A stretch of DNA of 64,000 nucleotides, from contig JABTUB010000001.1 of NCBI GenBank assembly GCA_015075585.1, forward strand, positions 1,102,501 through 1,166,500. The letters run 5' to 3'. This document shows, in pieces, positions 25,155 to 33,983 of this stretch; the first letter of the stretch is position 1; each line of letters begins with the position of its first letter. The notes beneath the pieces were generated by a model that worked only from the letters and a program-made list of their open reading frames with translations, did no database searches and was not told where the DNA came from. This stretch comes from Chloracidobacterium sp. Its GTDB lineage: Bacteria; Acidobacteriota; Blastocatellia; Pyrinomonadales; Pyrinomonadaceae. A program made the position numbers and the translations under genes.

Positions 25155-26423
25155 ATGAACATTCTCGTGATCGGATCCGGAGGCCGCGAACACGCGATAT
25201 GCAGTGCGTTCGCGCGGAGCAAATATCAGCCGAAGATCTATTGTGCCAATGGTAATGCCGGAATTGCGGCGATCGCAGAGTGCGTTCCGGTGCGTCCCGA
25301 TGACGTCAAAGCCTTAGCGGATCTTGCAGCAGCGAAGGCCGTTGATCTTACCTTCGTCGGCGGCGAAACCGCGCTCGCACTCGGCATCGCAGATGAGTTC
25401 GAGTCCCGCGGGCTTCAGATCATCGGGCCGTGCCGCGAAGCCGCTCAGCTTGAGGCCAGCAAGGCATTTGCAAAGGACTTTATGGGCCGGCACGGCATCC
25501 CGACGGCTCGATATGCCACCGCACATTCACCGGATTTTGCCATCGAAATGCTCGAAAGCGGCGATTTCGGCGATGCATCGCGGAGTGTCGTTGTTAAAGC
25601 GGACGGGTTGGCGGCAGGCAAAGGCGTTACGGTTGCAGGAGATCGGGCGGAAGCGGCCGCAGCGATCAATGACCTTGCGGCTTCGGGCGGTCCGGCAGCG
25701 GCAAAGATAATTATTGAGGAATGCCTTGCAGGCACGGAAGTCTCATTGTTGGCGTTCGTTGACGGTGAAGACTTTGCGCTGATGCCGGCGGCCCGCGACC
25801 ACAAGCGTATCGGCAACGGCGATACGGGGCCGAACACAGGCGGCATGGGTACGTTCACTGACGCGTCCTTGCTTACCGCTGAGCAGATCGGCGACATCGC
25901 GGAAAGGATACTGAAGCCAACACTGCACGGCTGTATTCGAGAAGGAATGCGTTATCGGGGTGTGCTGTTCTTAGGTTTAATGATGACCGCCGCCGGGCCG
26001 ATGCTGCTTGAGTACAATGTACGCTTTGGCGATCCTGAGACACAGTCTATTCTCGTGCGGCTTGAAACTGACCTTGTCGATATTTGCGGAGCGATGCTGA
26101 ACGGCAGCCTCTCATCAATAGAGATCGAGTGGCGAAAAGGAAGCTCGGCGTGTGTCGTGCTTGCTGCCGAAGGTTATCCAGGCAAGCCGCGTACGGGCGA
26201 TGTGATCACAGGCCTGCCTGATGCCGCGACAATGCCTAACGTAACGCTCTTTCACGCAGCAACTTCGCGGAACGCCGCAGGTGAATATTGCACCGCGGGC
26301 GGGCGCGTGCTCGGAGTAACGGCTGTCGGCGATACGCTGAGCAATGCCGTTTCAACGGCGTATGGTGCCGCAGGGAAGATCGCTTGGCAAGGAATGCAGT
26401 ATCGGAGCGACATCGGGAAATGA
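25155..26423 (+). CDS. purD: Phosphoribosylamine--glycine ligase
   Basis: A 422-aa ATP-grasp enzyme for step two of purine biosynthesis (phosphoribosylamine plus glycine to GAR). The start MNILVIGSGGREHAI, the ATP-grasp KADGLAAGKGV (about residue 145), the substrate site ARDHKRIGNGDTGPNTGGMG (20 residues) and the metal-binding NVRFGDPE are all intact. Length is normal. purA is also in this window, but 27 kb away, so purine genes are dispersed. It is convergent with the archaemetzincin gene. Confidence 0.97.
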   Translation: MNILVIGSGGREHAICSAFARSKYQPKIYCANGNAGIAAIAECVPVRPDDVKALADLAAAKAVDLTFVGGETALALGIADEFESRGLQIIGPCREAAQLEASKAFAKDFMGRHGIPTARYATAHSPDFAIEMLESGDFGDASRSVVVKADGLAAGKGVTVAGDRAEAAAAINDLAASGGPAAAKIIIEECLAGTEVSLLAFVDGEDFALMPAARDHKRIGNGDTGPNTGGMGTFTDASLLTAEQIGDIAERILKPTLHGCIREGMRYRGVLFLGLMMTAAGPMLLEYNVRFGDPETQSILVRLETDLVDICGAMLNGSLSSIEIEWRKGSSACVVLAAEGYPGKPRTGDVITGLPDAATMPNVTLFHAATSRNAAGEYCTAGGRVLGVTAVGDTLSNAVSTAYGAAGKIAWQGMQYRSDIGK

Positions 26424-26448
26424 ACGCCGTCGTCGCGGCCATCCGAAG

Positions 26449-27429
26449 TTAACCTGCGGCCGCCGCTTTCTTTGCAAAATCATCCGCATCTTTGATCAGC
26501 CCGTTCTTGCGGCAGAATTCAGCAAGGCGTTCATAGCGTTTTGCCGGTGAGGTCTCACTCAGCCAACAGATCTTTGCCATGCACTCCGGGCAAGCATCGA
26601 TCGGGCGTCTGTCGGTCTCAGCAAGGCTGTTCGTACCGCTCATCACACACTCGTATTTCGTGCAGTGCTTCATAGAGAACATATGGCCCGTTTCGTGTGC
26701 CGCGATCTTTAGCGTACGTCTCAAAAAGGTTCCGGCATCGGCACCGCTGCCAAGCCTGTACAGCGACCAAACGCCGACACGGTTCTCAAAACTCGCCTGT
26801 CCGAATACATAGCTCATCGACTCATCCGGATACAGATCGATATCAGTAAATGCGATCAACGCCGCTGCGTCGGTAGGCAGGGCAGGCCTTAGAATATCGT
26901 TGAGAATGTAGCCGGTTTTGGCCTGTCGGGAATTTTTATCCGTACTTTCGCGCATCTCGGCGGCCGGAACGCTCAGCCGCTTTGCCGGCAGGTGTTCGAC
27001 CGGAAGGCCGTAAAACGCGGAAAGATAGCCGGCGGTTACATCTATGGCCTTCAATTGTCTCGGCGTGAATTTACCGAGCGGAAGGATGTATATCTTACTG
27101 CGTTCTTTTGAGGGTTTGGTCGGGCGTTCCGCGATGTATTCGTCAAACGTCTGTCCCGGCTCCTTATGCGATGCGAGCCAATCGAACGGAGAAGGCGTGC
27201 CCATAGGCGTGAAAAACCGCTCAACCCTTTTCATCGAAAGGTGAAGAGCGGTTTGCGCTTCGGCGTTTGTGTTAGGCTCGGTCGGAGCGGAATTTGCGGT
27301 TGGCTCGCCTTTACTGCAAGCCGAAAGGCATAGCGCCGCGATGAGCAAGGCCCGGCGCAGATCAATCGGCCGGCGGCCTATATGCTTTCGCCCGATCCAT
27401 ATAGCCGCGAACCTTTGTTTCATTAGCAT
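26449..27429 (-). CDS. Archaemetzincin-family metalloprotease, probable lipoprotein
   Basis: A 326-aa protein. The zinc motif HETGHMFSMKHC is directly followed by CVMSGTNSL and, after a spacer, CPECMAKICW: the extended HExxHxxxxxHC plus Cys cluster of archaemetzincins. The N-terminus is a lipoprotein signal (LRRALLIAALCLSAC, Cys at about residue 38) followed by a Thr/Asn/Pro linker, so a membrane-anchored extracytoplasmic form is predicted, unlike the cytosolic archaeal members. ATGs at 27429 and 27423 are equivalent choices. Its 5' end overlaps a small frame that follows aroC. Confidence 0.85.
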   Translation of the reverse strand: MLMKQRFAAIWIGRKHIGRRPIDLRRALLIAALCLSACSKGEPTANSAPTEPNTNAEAQTALHLSMKRVERFFTPMGTPSPFDWLASHKEPGQTFDEYIAERPTKPSKERSKIYILPLGKFTPRQLKAIDVTAGYLSAFYGLPVEHLPAKRLSVPAAEMRESTDKNSRQAKTGYILNDILRPALPTDAAALIAFTDIDLYPDESMSYVFGQASFENRVGVWSLYRLGSGADAGTFLRRTLKIAAHETGHMFSMKHCTKYECVMSGTNSLAETDRRPIDACPECMAKICWLSETSPAKRYERLAEFCRKNGLIKDADDFAKKAAAAG

Positions 27430-27580
27430 TTATCCACGCTTCCGCTTCCTTATTTTGCTGGTCATTAATGTAAATGACAATGTTGGCAAAAGCCGGAAGG
27501 TGACCCAGCCGCTTCAATTCGGCAATGAAAAGAATGTCATATTCGCCGAAAAAGGTGTGTCGGCAGGCGGAAAAGTTCAA
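27362..27580 (-). CDS. Possible small protein or gene remnant between aroC and the archaemetzincin gene
   Basis: A 72-aa frame starting at TTG 27580, which overlaps the aroC stop (TTGA). The composition is protein-like ([36 protein letters not shown]) and the end is helical and charged. It overlaps the first 68 bp of the archaemetzincin gene in another frame, which argues for either a coupled small gene or the decayed end of a lost one. No family recognised. Confidence 0.35.
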   Translation of the reverse strand: MNFSACRHTFFGEYDILFIAELKRLGHLPAFANIVIYINDQQNKEAEAWINANETKVRGYMDRAKAYRPPAD

Positions 27581-28746
27581 TACTCCGCTATATGCTCGGT
27601 GTATCTTGCAAAATTCGAAAGTGCTTCGCCGATCGAATCACCGCCGAATTTCTTGCGTATCTCATTCGCCAGCACTATCGCGAGCATCGCTTCACCGATG
27701 ACGCCTGCGGCGGTAACAGCCGTGATGTCGGAGCGTTCAAATGCCGAGTCTGCTGCCGCTTTCGAGTCGATATCTACGGAACGAAGACGCTTTTTGAGTG
27801 TTGAGATCGGCTTCATATAGCCGCGAACGCGAAGCTCTTCGCCATTCGTTATTCCGCCTTCGAGTCCGCCGGCGTTATTCGTTCTACGGGTGAAGCCGTT
27901 GCTCTCTCCGAAAAATATCTCGTCGTGCACCTCAGAGCCGGGCTTGCCGGCGTTCGCCACGCCTGTCCCGATCTCAACGGCCTTCACGGCGTGTATCGAC
28001 ATTATGGCCCGCGCGATACGCCCATCCAGCTTTTCGTCCCACGATGTGTGTGAACCGAGGCCGACGGGCAGTTTACGTGCGACGACCTCGAAGATGCCGC
28101 CGAGTGTGTCGCCCTCATCCTTTGCTTTGTCGATCAATTCGATCATCTTTCGCTCTGCGTCGGGATCGGCACAGCGAAGCGGCGAATCCAAAGGTATTGC
28201 GATGATCTCTTCCCATGCACGTTCGACCTGCGTCGCATCGATGCTGCCGAGCCGTATGACATGACTATACACTTCCACACCGAACGAAGCTAACAATTGC
28301 TTTGCAACTGCTCCGCAGGCGACGCGTGCCGCGGTCTCGCGGGCCGAAGCGCGCTCCAGAATGTCGCGGAGGTCGCGTGCCGCATATTTTTGGCCGCCGG
28401 CAAGATCGGCGTGTCCCGGCCGCGGGCGCTTCACCTCACGCGGGTTATTCGGCTCGACATCGAGAGGCTCAGCGGACATAACCTGTTCCCAATGAACAAA
28501 ATCATCGTTGCGTATCATCAAACTGATCGGCGAACCGAGCGTTTTGCCGTGCCTAACGCCCGACAAAATCTCGACACGGTCGGTCTCGATCTTCATACGG
28601 CCGCCGCGTCCGTATCCGAGTTGACGCCGGCGGAGTTCGCTATCGATGGCTTCGCGATCTATTGCCACGCCGGAGGGCATGCCCTCGACTATCGCGGTTA
28701 AGGCAGGGCCGTGTGATTCGCCTGCTGTGGTGAATTTGAAGAACAT
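27577..28746 (-). CDS. aroC: Chorismate synthase
   Basis: A 389-aa FMN-dependent enzyme converting EPSP to chorismate. The start [20 protein letters not shown] (20 residues) and the conserved [19 protein letters not shown] and GGITNG motifs are all present. Full length. Chorismate is the substrate of the pabB product encoded 6.5 kb away, though the genes are not linked. A DMT transporter gene lies 40 bp upstream on the same strand; co-transcription is possible. Confidence 0.97.
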   Translation of the reverse strand: MFFKFTTAGESHGPALTAIVEGMPSGVAIDREAIDSELRRRQLGYGRGGRMKIETDRVEILSGVRHGKTLGSPISLMIRNDDFVHWEQVMSAEPLDVEPNNPREVKRPRPGHADLAGGQKYAARDLRDILERASARETAARVACGAVAKQLLASFGVEVYSHVIRLGSIDATQVERAWEEIIAIPLDSPLRCADPDAERKMIELIDKAKDEGDTLGGIFEVVARKLPVGLGSHTSWDEKLDGRIARAIMSIHAVKAVEIGTGVANAGKPGSEVHDEIFFGESNGFTRRTNNAGGLEGGITNGEELRVRGYMKPISTLKKRLRSVDIDSKAAADSAFERSDITAVTAAGVIGEAMLAIVLANEIRKKFGGDSIGEALSNFARYTEHIAEY

Positions 28747-28786
28747 AGAATTAGCAGATTAACACGGAACGGCGGCTGAGGCCGCA

Positions 28787-29692
28787 TTACGCGGCGGCGG
28801 GCTGCTTTCGTCGTTTCCTGAAGACTATCAACCCGATGCTCGCGATGATAAGCAGGCTTCCGAGGAGCGTCTGCGGCGGAAGCGTTTCGCCCATCGTTAC
28901 CGCACCGATCACCACCGCCAGAAGCGGCGTAACCAATGAGATCATCATCGCCTTTGTCGATTCGACCCTCTCGAGCAGCCAGTAGTATAGCCAAAATGCG
29001 ACGACCGTTCCGATGATCGCCAAGTAAAGCACACAAGCAGCGGCGGCCCACGTCCAATGAAATGAGCGAGGATCGCCTTCGCGAACAATGCTGTAAATGA
29101 TAAGCGGCGGCAATCCGCATGCCATTTGGCAAAGGACGAGCGCACCGGGATGTATGCCGCCGGCCTTTGCCTTTACGAGTATGGACGCCTGCGCGGCGGC
29201 ATAGGCACCGATGACGATCCCGGCCGAACCGGCGAAGGCCATCCAATTCTCAATACGAAGCTGATCGACGAAGATCACAGCCACGCCGATCAAACCTACG
29301 GCAACTGCCACGACCTTTTGTCGGGTAATGCGCTCATTCGGCAGGTGTACCCATGCCAGCACCAGGCCGAATACGGTGATCATCGCCTGCAGAACGGCGG
29401 CGAGGCCCGATGTAATGTACTGTTCGCTCCAAAATACCATCGCGTAGTTGACCGAGAATTGCAGGACGCCGGTCAATGCGATCAGCCGCCATTCAGCCGC
29501 CGAACGCGGCAGCGGCACCCTCCTCAATACCACTACGGAGAACAGAATAAGGATCGAAAGCAGGAATCGCGAACTCGCGAAAGCCATCGGCGGCAGGTCT
29601 TGCAGGCCGACCTTTATAAAGATCCACGTTGAGCTCCAGATGAGCGTCAAAATGACCCACACTGCAATAATGAGCAAAGCCGGCCTACGCAT
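28787..29692 (-). CDS. EamA/DMT-family membrane transporter
   Basis: A 301-aa protein with about ten hydrophobic helices in two EamA repeats, the first starting VILTLIWSSTWIFIKVGL and the second around VLYLAIIGTVVAFWLYYW. The tail is basic (FRKRRKQPAAA), placing the C-terminus inside. Its start overlaps the end of rsmD by 8 bp, so the two are translationally linked. Substrate unknown; metabolite or amino-acid efflux is the family norm. A second DMT protein at 10425 is clearly a different subfamily. Confidence 0.88.
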   Translation of the reverse strand: MRRPALLIIAVWVILTLIWSSTWIFIKVGLQDLPPMAFASSRFLLSILILFSVVVLRRVPLPRSAAEWRLIALTGVLQFSVNYAMVFWSEQYITSGLAAVLQAMITVFGLVLAWVHLPNERITRQKVVAVAVGLIGVAVIFVDQLRIENWMAFAGSAGIVIGAYAAAQASILVKAKAGGIHPGALVLCQMACGLPPLIIYSIVREGDPRSFHWTWAAAACVLYLAIIGTVVAFWLYYWLLERVESTKAMMISLVTPLLAVVIGAVTMGETLPPQTLLGSLLIIASIGLIVFRKRRKQPAAA

Positions 29693-30236
29693 TTTCGTAA
29701 AAGCTTAGGCTTGATTCGCCTTGCTTGATGATGCGCCACCGGCGAATATGTCCCGTCGCATCGGGCAGCAGCCGCTTCGTATGGTGTTCAGCCACGAGCA
29801 ATCCGCCGCGAAGCAGAAGCGTATCGTTCGCACCGAACTCGTGAAGGACGTATGAAAGGTCCGCATCGTACGGCGGGTCGTAGAACGCAATATCCCAATG
29901 AGCCTTATGCTCGCGGGCGGCAAATGTCTCGGCGTCGAGGCCGAGGATCTCTGTCATTTCATCGGGAATGTTAAGCTTGTCCAAATTTTCTTCGATCAGA
30001 GCGCAGGCCCGTTTTGAGCGGTCAACGAAGGTAACGAAGCCCGCGCCGCGTGACAGGGCTTCGATGCCGACCGCACCTGTTCCGGCACACAGATCCAAGA
30101 AGCGGGTCTCCTCGCCGATGCGCGGGGCAAGTACGTTAAAGAGCGTTTCGCGAAGCCTGTCAGACGTCGGCCTAGTCTTGTTGTCCGGCGGGCTTTTTAA
30201 CACCCGCCCGCCGTAGATGCCCGAAATTATCCGCAT
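29685..30236 (-). CDS. rsmD: 16S rRNA (guanine(966)-N(2))-methyltransferase
   Basis: A 183-aa SAM-dependent methyltransferase. The start MRIISGIYGGRVLKSP is typical of RsmD. The SAM-binding motif is FLDLCAGTGAVGIEALSRGA (20 residues, about 46-65), and the N6/N2-amino methylation motif DPPY is at about 119-122. It modifies G966 of 16S rRNA during 30S assembly. It is the first gene of a two-gene unit with the DMT transporter. Confidence 0.94.
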   Translation of the reverse strand: MRIISGIYGGRVLKSPPDNKTRPTSDRLRETLFNVLAPRIGEETRFLDLCAGTGAVGIEALSRGAGFVTFVDRSKRACALIEENLDKLNIPDEMTEILGLDAETFAAREHKAHWDIAFYDPPYDADLSYVLHEFGANDTLLLRGGLLVAEHHTKRLLPDATGHIRRWRIIKQGESSLSFYENA

Positions 30237-30322
30237 AGATAGTGGTGGAAGGCCTGCGTCGGACTAAATTGTAACGATATTACGAGCAGTGCGCTAATTT
30301 GACGCGGCGGTCTCGATATAGG

Positions 30323-32599
30323 TCATGCAATGATGCCGAAGCGTGCGTTCTTGTTCGAACGGGCGATCTTTACCATTTCTGAGGTTTCGGGTGACGATCG
30401 TTTCTCGATCAAATAGCATTCGGCCTCTGCTCGTGCTGCCGTCAAAATATCGAGATCGCGGATAATGTTTGCGAGCCTGAAGGACTGCATACCGGACTGG
30501 CGTGTGCCGAGAAGTTCGCCCTGCCCGCGTATCTCCAGGTCTCTTTCGGCGATCTTGAAGCCGTCATTCGTTTGTTCCATAATGCCAAGCCGCTCTTTTG
30601 CCACGGCGGTGCGTTTGAAATCGGCAAGCAATACGCAATAGCTTTGTTCTGAGCCTCGTCCGACGCGGCCACGCAGTTGATGAAGCTGCGAGAGGCCGAA
30701 GCGTTCCGCATGCTCGACGACCATAAGGGAAGCATTAGGCACATCAACTCCGACCTCGATCACGGTCGTGGAGACAAGGATGTTTATCCGTCCGGCGATG
30801 AATTCGGCCATGATCGCATCCTTTTCGGAGCCTTTCATCTTTCCGTGAAGCAGACCGACGGTAAACTGCGGAAATACATCATCTTTCAGATGTTCGTACA
30901 TCGCTTTGGCAGCTTTGAGGTCGGATCTTTCGGATTCCTCGATCAGCGGATAAACGACGTACGCTTGGCGGCCAAGCTCGACCTCGCGCTTTATACCGCG
31001 ATAAACTCCCTCGCGTTTATCCTCGCCGACGACCACCGTTCTTATCGCGGTGCGTCCCGGCGGAAGTTCGTCGATGATCGACACATCAAGGTCGCCGTAC
31101 ACGGTCATCGCAAGTGAACGCGGTATCGGCGTTGCGGTCATTACAAGCATATCGGGCACACGCCCGCTGCTGCGGAGCCGTGCACGCTGAAGTACACCAA
31201 AGCGGTGCTGTTCGTCGATCACTACAAGCCCAAGCCGCTCAAATGCGACCGTGTCCTGTATCAACGCGTGCGTCCCGATCACCATATCGACCGTACCATC
31301 GGCGAGAGCAGCGTGCAGTTTTCGCTTTTCAGCTGCTTTCGTGCTGCCGGTAAGGAGTGCAATACGATGTCCGCTTTCGGCAAAGAGCCGCGATGCGTTG
31401 CGGAAATGCTGCTCGGCAAGTATCTCGGTCGGTGCCATCAGCGCCGTCTGATAGCCGTTCTCCATCTCGGCATACATCGCAAGGAACGCGACGATCGTCT
31501 TGCCGCTGCCGACATCTCCCTGTACAAGGCGATTCATCGGCGCATCCGAACGCAGATCGGCAAATATCTCTCCGATCACCTTTTTTTGCGCGTTCGTCAG
31601 CCGAAAGGGAATAAGTTCCTTGAGCCGCGTCCGAATGGAATCGTTCACTTCGATTACAGAAGCTTTTGGTTCTGCTCGGCGTTCGCCGCGTAAAAGCTGC
31701 ATCGAAAATGAAAGCCAAAAGAATTCGTCGAATATGAGCCGCCGCTGTGCCGGGCTCCGGCACATATCGTAGTCAGACACGGGCACATTATCCGGCGGAA
31801 AATGGATCTCTTTGAGTGCCTGCCGCCTGGTGATAAGGCTGTGACGTTCGATGAGATCAGCGGGAAGTTCTTCTTTTACCGACGCCGCATCAAGCTTCTG
31901 AAGGACGTCGTAAATGATCTCGCGGAGCCGCTTTGTCAGGAAAGGGCCGAGCTTGCGGTAAACGGGAACGGTGCGCGCCGTGTGTATCGTAGCAAATTCG
32001 GGCGATGCCGTATCCTCAGCAAGCTCGCCATCCTCGCTCGTTGCGGCCTGATCCGTAAAGAGGCCTGTTTCGTCGGTCGGAAGTATCTCAAGCTCTTCGG
32101 GCTTTGCAAGCTTCAGGAAATATACGCCCCGCCGTTCATCGAACTGCCAAAGGCCGTATGCCATGAAACGTGTGCCGCGTTTGAACTTTTCCGCATAATA
32201 TTCGACGATCTTTTTTCCGTTCTTGCCCGACACGAACCACTTTATCGTTACCGGCCTCGAACGGCGGCCCGCATCGCCGCCGGTGATCTCAAAGATAAAT
32301 AGCGGCGGCCTGCGGGGATCTCGGTTCCGGCCGACGCGTGTTCCTCCAGAATTGCGGATGACGATCTCAACAGCGGCTTCGGTGCCGTCTGAGAGCGAAT
32401 CGATCGAGATGAGATTCGAGCGATCTTCGTACCGTGCGGGAAAGTTGTCGAGCAGGTCGCGCACGGTTACGTTCTCGGCAGTATGATCGGGCGAGTTCGC
32501 GGCTACCGCATTCGCGAGCTTTGCCGCCATCGTGGCTGATAAGCGCGCCACGCCGTGGCGATGCAGCTCAGCCAGCGGCATTTCGATCGAGAAGCCCAT
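30323..32599 (-). CDS. recG: ATP-dependent DNA helicase RecG
   Basis: A 758-aa helicase that remodels stalled replication forks and Holliday junctions. The N-terminal OB-fold wedge domain covers about residues 50-260. The helicase core has Walker A GDVGSGKT, motif II as DEQH (VVIDEQHRFG), motif III TATPIPR and the RecG-typical QLRGRVGRG. ATG 32599 is preferred over a GTG six codons upstream. The wedge domain has an insertion (about residues 155-185) rich in Asp/Glu/Thr compared with enterobacterial RecG. Complete and apparently functional. Confidence 0.95.
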   Translation of the reverse strand: MGFSIEMPLAELHRHGVARLSATMAAKLANAVAANSPDHTAENVTVRDLLDNFPARYEDRSNLISIDSLSDGTEAAVEIVIRNSGGTRVGRNRDPRRPPLFIFEITGGDAGRRSRPVTIKWFVSGKNGKKIVEYYAEKFKRGTRFMAYGLWQFDERRGVYFLKLAKPEELEILPTDETGLFTDQAATSEDGELAEDTASPEFATIHTARTVPVYRKLGPFLTKRLREIIYDVLQKLDAASVKEELPADLIERHSLITRRQALKEIHFPPDNVPVSDYDMCRSPAQRRLIFDEFFWLSFSMQLLRGERRAEPKASVIEVNDSIRTRLKELIPFRLTNAQKKVIGEIFADLRSDAPMNRLVQGDVGSGKTIVAFLAMYAEMENGYQTALMAPTEILAEQHFRNASRLFAESGHRIALLTGSTKAAEKRKLHAALADGTVDMVIGTHALIQDTVAFERLGLVVIDEQHRFGVLQRARLRSSGRVPDMLVMTATPIPRSLAMTVYGDLDVSIIDELPPGRTAIRTVVVGEDKREGVYRGIKREVELGRQAYVVYPLIEESERSDLKAAKAMYEHLKDDVFPQFTVGLLHGKMKGSEKDAIMAEFIAGRINILVSTTVIEVGVDVPNASLMVVEHAERFGLSQLHQLRGRVGRGSEQSYCVLLADFKRTAVAKERLGIMEQTNDGFKIAERDLEIRGQGELLGTRQSGMQSFRLANIIRDLDILTAARAEAECYLIEKRSSPETSEMVKIARSNKNARFGIIA

Positions 32600-32660
32600 G
32601 GTTCGAGATTCTAGCACAGCCGTACGTTAAGCTTGGCGGCCATTTTCAAGACGGAGAGAC

Positions 32661-32685
32661 AAAGAAAGCCGCCCGAAAGGGCGGC
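32661..32685 (-). terminator. Intrinsic terminator after rpsT
   Basis: A perfect 7-bp stem GCCGCCC/GGGCGGC with a 4-nt loop (32668-32685). On the minus strand it is followed by TTTCTTT. It lies 43 bp beyond the rpsT stop and before the recG start, so recG needs its own promoter or read-through. Confidence 0.8.
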
Positions 32686-32727
32686 CATGCAAATACATTC
32701 GATGCGTACAGCCGAGAAAGGCGTGCG

Positions 32728-32991
32728 TTAGCCGATGGCGTTGACGTGCTTCGTGAGGCGTGATTTGTGGCGGGCAGCGGTGTTCTTATGGATCAAGCCC
32801 TTATTCACGGCTTTGTCGATCATGCTCACGGTCGTGAGCAGAAGCTCCTCGCCTGCCTTCTTGTCGTTTGCCGCAACAGCCGATCGGACCTTCTTGATGG
32901 ACGTTCGCAGCTTGCTGCGATTGCTGCGGTTCAGTTCGTTGCGTTTTGCGGTCTGGCGAACGCGTTTTAATGCTGATTTATGATTAGCCAT
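32728..32991 (-). CDS. rpsT: 30S ribosomal protein S20
   Basis: An 87-aa very basic helical protein that binds 16S rRNA. It begins MANHKSALKRVRQTAKRNEL, diagnostic for S20, and ends with a Lys/Arg-rich helix. Length is normal. It is monocistronic by appearance: a strong terminator follows at 32661-32685. The 66 bp upstream contain no recognisable strong promoter. Confidence 0.97.
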   Translation of the reverse strand: MANHKSALKRVRQTAKRNELNRSNRSKLRTSIKKVRSAVAANDKKAGEELLLTTVSMIDKAVNKGLIHKNTAARHKSRLTKHVNAIG

Positions 32992-33057
32992 TTCTATCTA
33001 AGTTCCAATAAACAAACTACAAAGTTTATAGCGGCCATGCCGATATGTCAACTCAAG

Positions 33058-33876
33058 CTAGATGCCCGGGCTGCGTTCAAAACGATAGGCGAGTGAGTGC
33101 ATAACATCGACAAAGAATGTGATGATCGGTGGGTAAAGAAAGAATTCCGGTTCAAAATTCTCAGAGAACATTGACGGCAGGATGCGGGCGAAAACATTGG
33201 TCCAACTGCCGATGGCGTAGCCTGTCGCAAGCGCAAGCACCACGCTGCCGATGACTATCACCGCTGCAAGAACCCGCGGCATTGGCTTTGCTGCCCTTTC
33301 GGTGCCGTCCAGGATAGAGTCGTGGATGGCATCCTCGCTTTCGGTATAACGGGTAAAACTGTCTTGGATGCGGCCAGCAAGATGTATCAAGCCGACAACG
33401 AAAAATGAGACTATGATGATCTTTCCGATATTGCCTTGGCTGATGAATATCTTCGGCTTTACCGCGGTCGAAACGAGACACGATATTAAAAGGGCAACAA
33501 AAGGGAAGACCGCCCGTTGAAATGCGAGAGCCTCCAATCGTTCCTCGGCCAACATCCTGTCGATGATGTCGTTGTATCTTTTTTCGAACACCATCTGACG
33601 CCAGCGTTTGACATGACGATTGTCGGACATGAACGGTGAGCTGCCGTTGCTGGCGTGAAATTGAGCCTCTGCCAATTGCCGGTCGTATCTGGTGCGCTCC
33701 TTTGCATTGCCGAGAATTTCGTAGGCTTCGGCGATCTCTGCGAACTTCACAGCGGTCTCTTCGCTTCCGCTGACAGTATCAGGGTGAAGTTTGCGCGCCA
33801 GGCGCCGATAGGCTGATTTTATTTCAGCACTGGTCGCTTCGGGTGATACTTTTAGAATTTCGTAGTAATTCACCAT
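33058..33876 (-). CDS. Membrane-bound J-domain protein
   Basis: A 272-aa protein. ATG 33876 gives a J-domain right at the N-terminus (MVNYYEILKVSPEATSAEI), with the HPD tripeptide at residues 31-33, which is required to stimulate DnaK ATPase. After about residue 115 come hydrophobic helices (AVFPFVALLISCLV; IIIVSFFVVGLIHLAG; VLAAVIVIGSVVLALATGYA, 20 residues; a final one near the end). It probably recruits DnaK to the membrane. There is no G/F or zinc domain, so it is a type III (class C) J-protein. No dnaK gene is near. Confidence 0.85.
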   Translation of the reverse strand: MVNYYEILKVSPEATSAEIKSAYRRLARKLHPDTVSGSEETAVKFAEIAEAYEILGNAKERTRYDRQLAEAQFHASNGSSPFMSDNRHVKRWRQMVFEKRYNDIIDRMLAEERLEALAFQRAVFPFVALLISCLVSTAVKPKIFISQGNIGKIIIVSFFVVGLIHLAGRIQDSFTRYTESEDAIHDSILDGTERAAKPMPRVLAAVIVIGSVVLALATGYAIGSWTNVFARILPSMFSENFEPEFFLYPPIITFFVDVMHSLAYRFERSPGI

Positions 33877-33983
33877 CTGAACCGGGTGAGGGCGGACCCC
33901 GCGCACGGATCGCGAAGCCTAACAGGAATAATAACACAAAAAGTGCCTTGCTTTGGGTGCGGAATGCGGCAGGGTTCCGGAGG

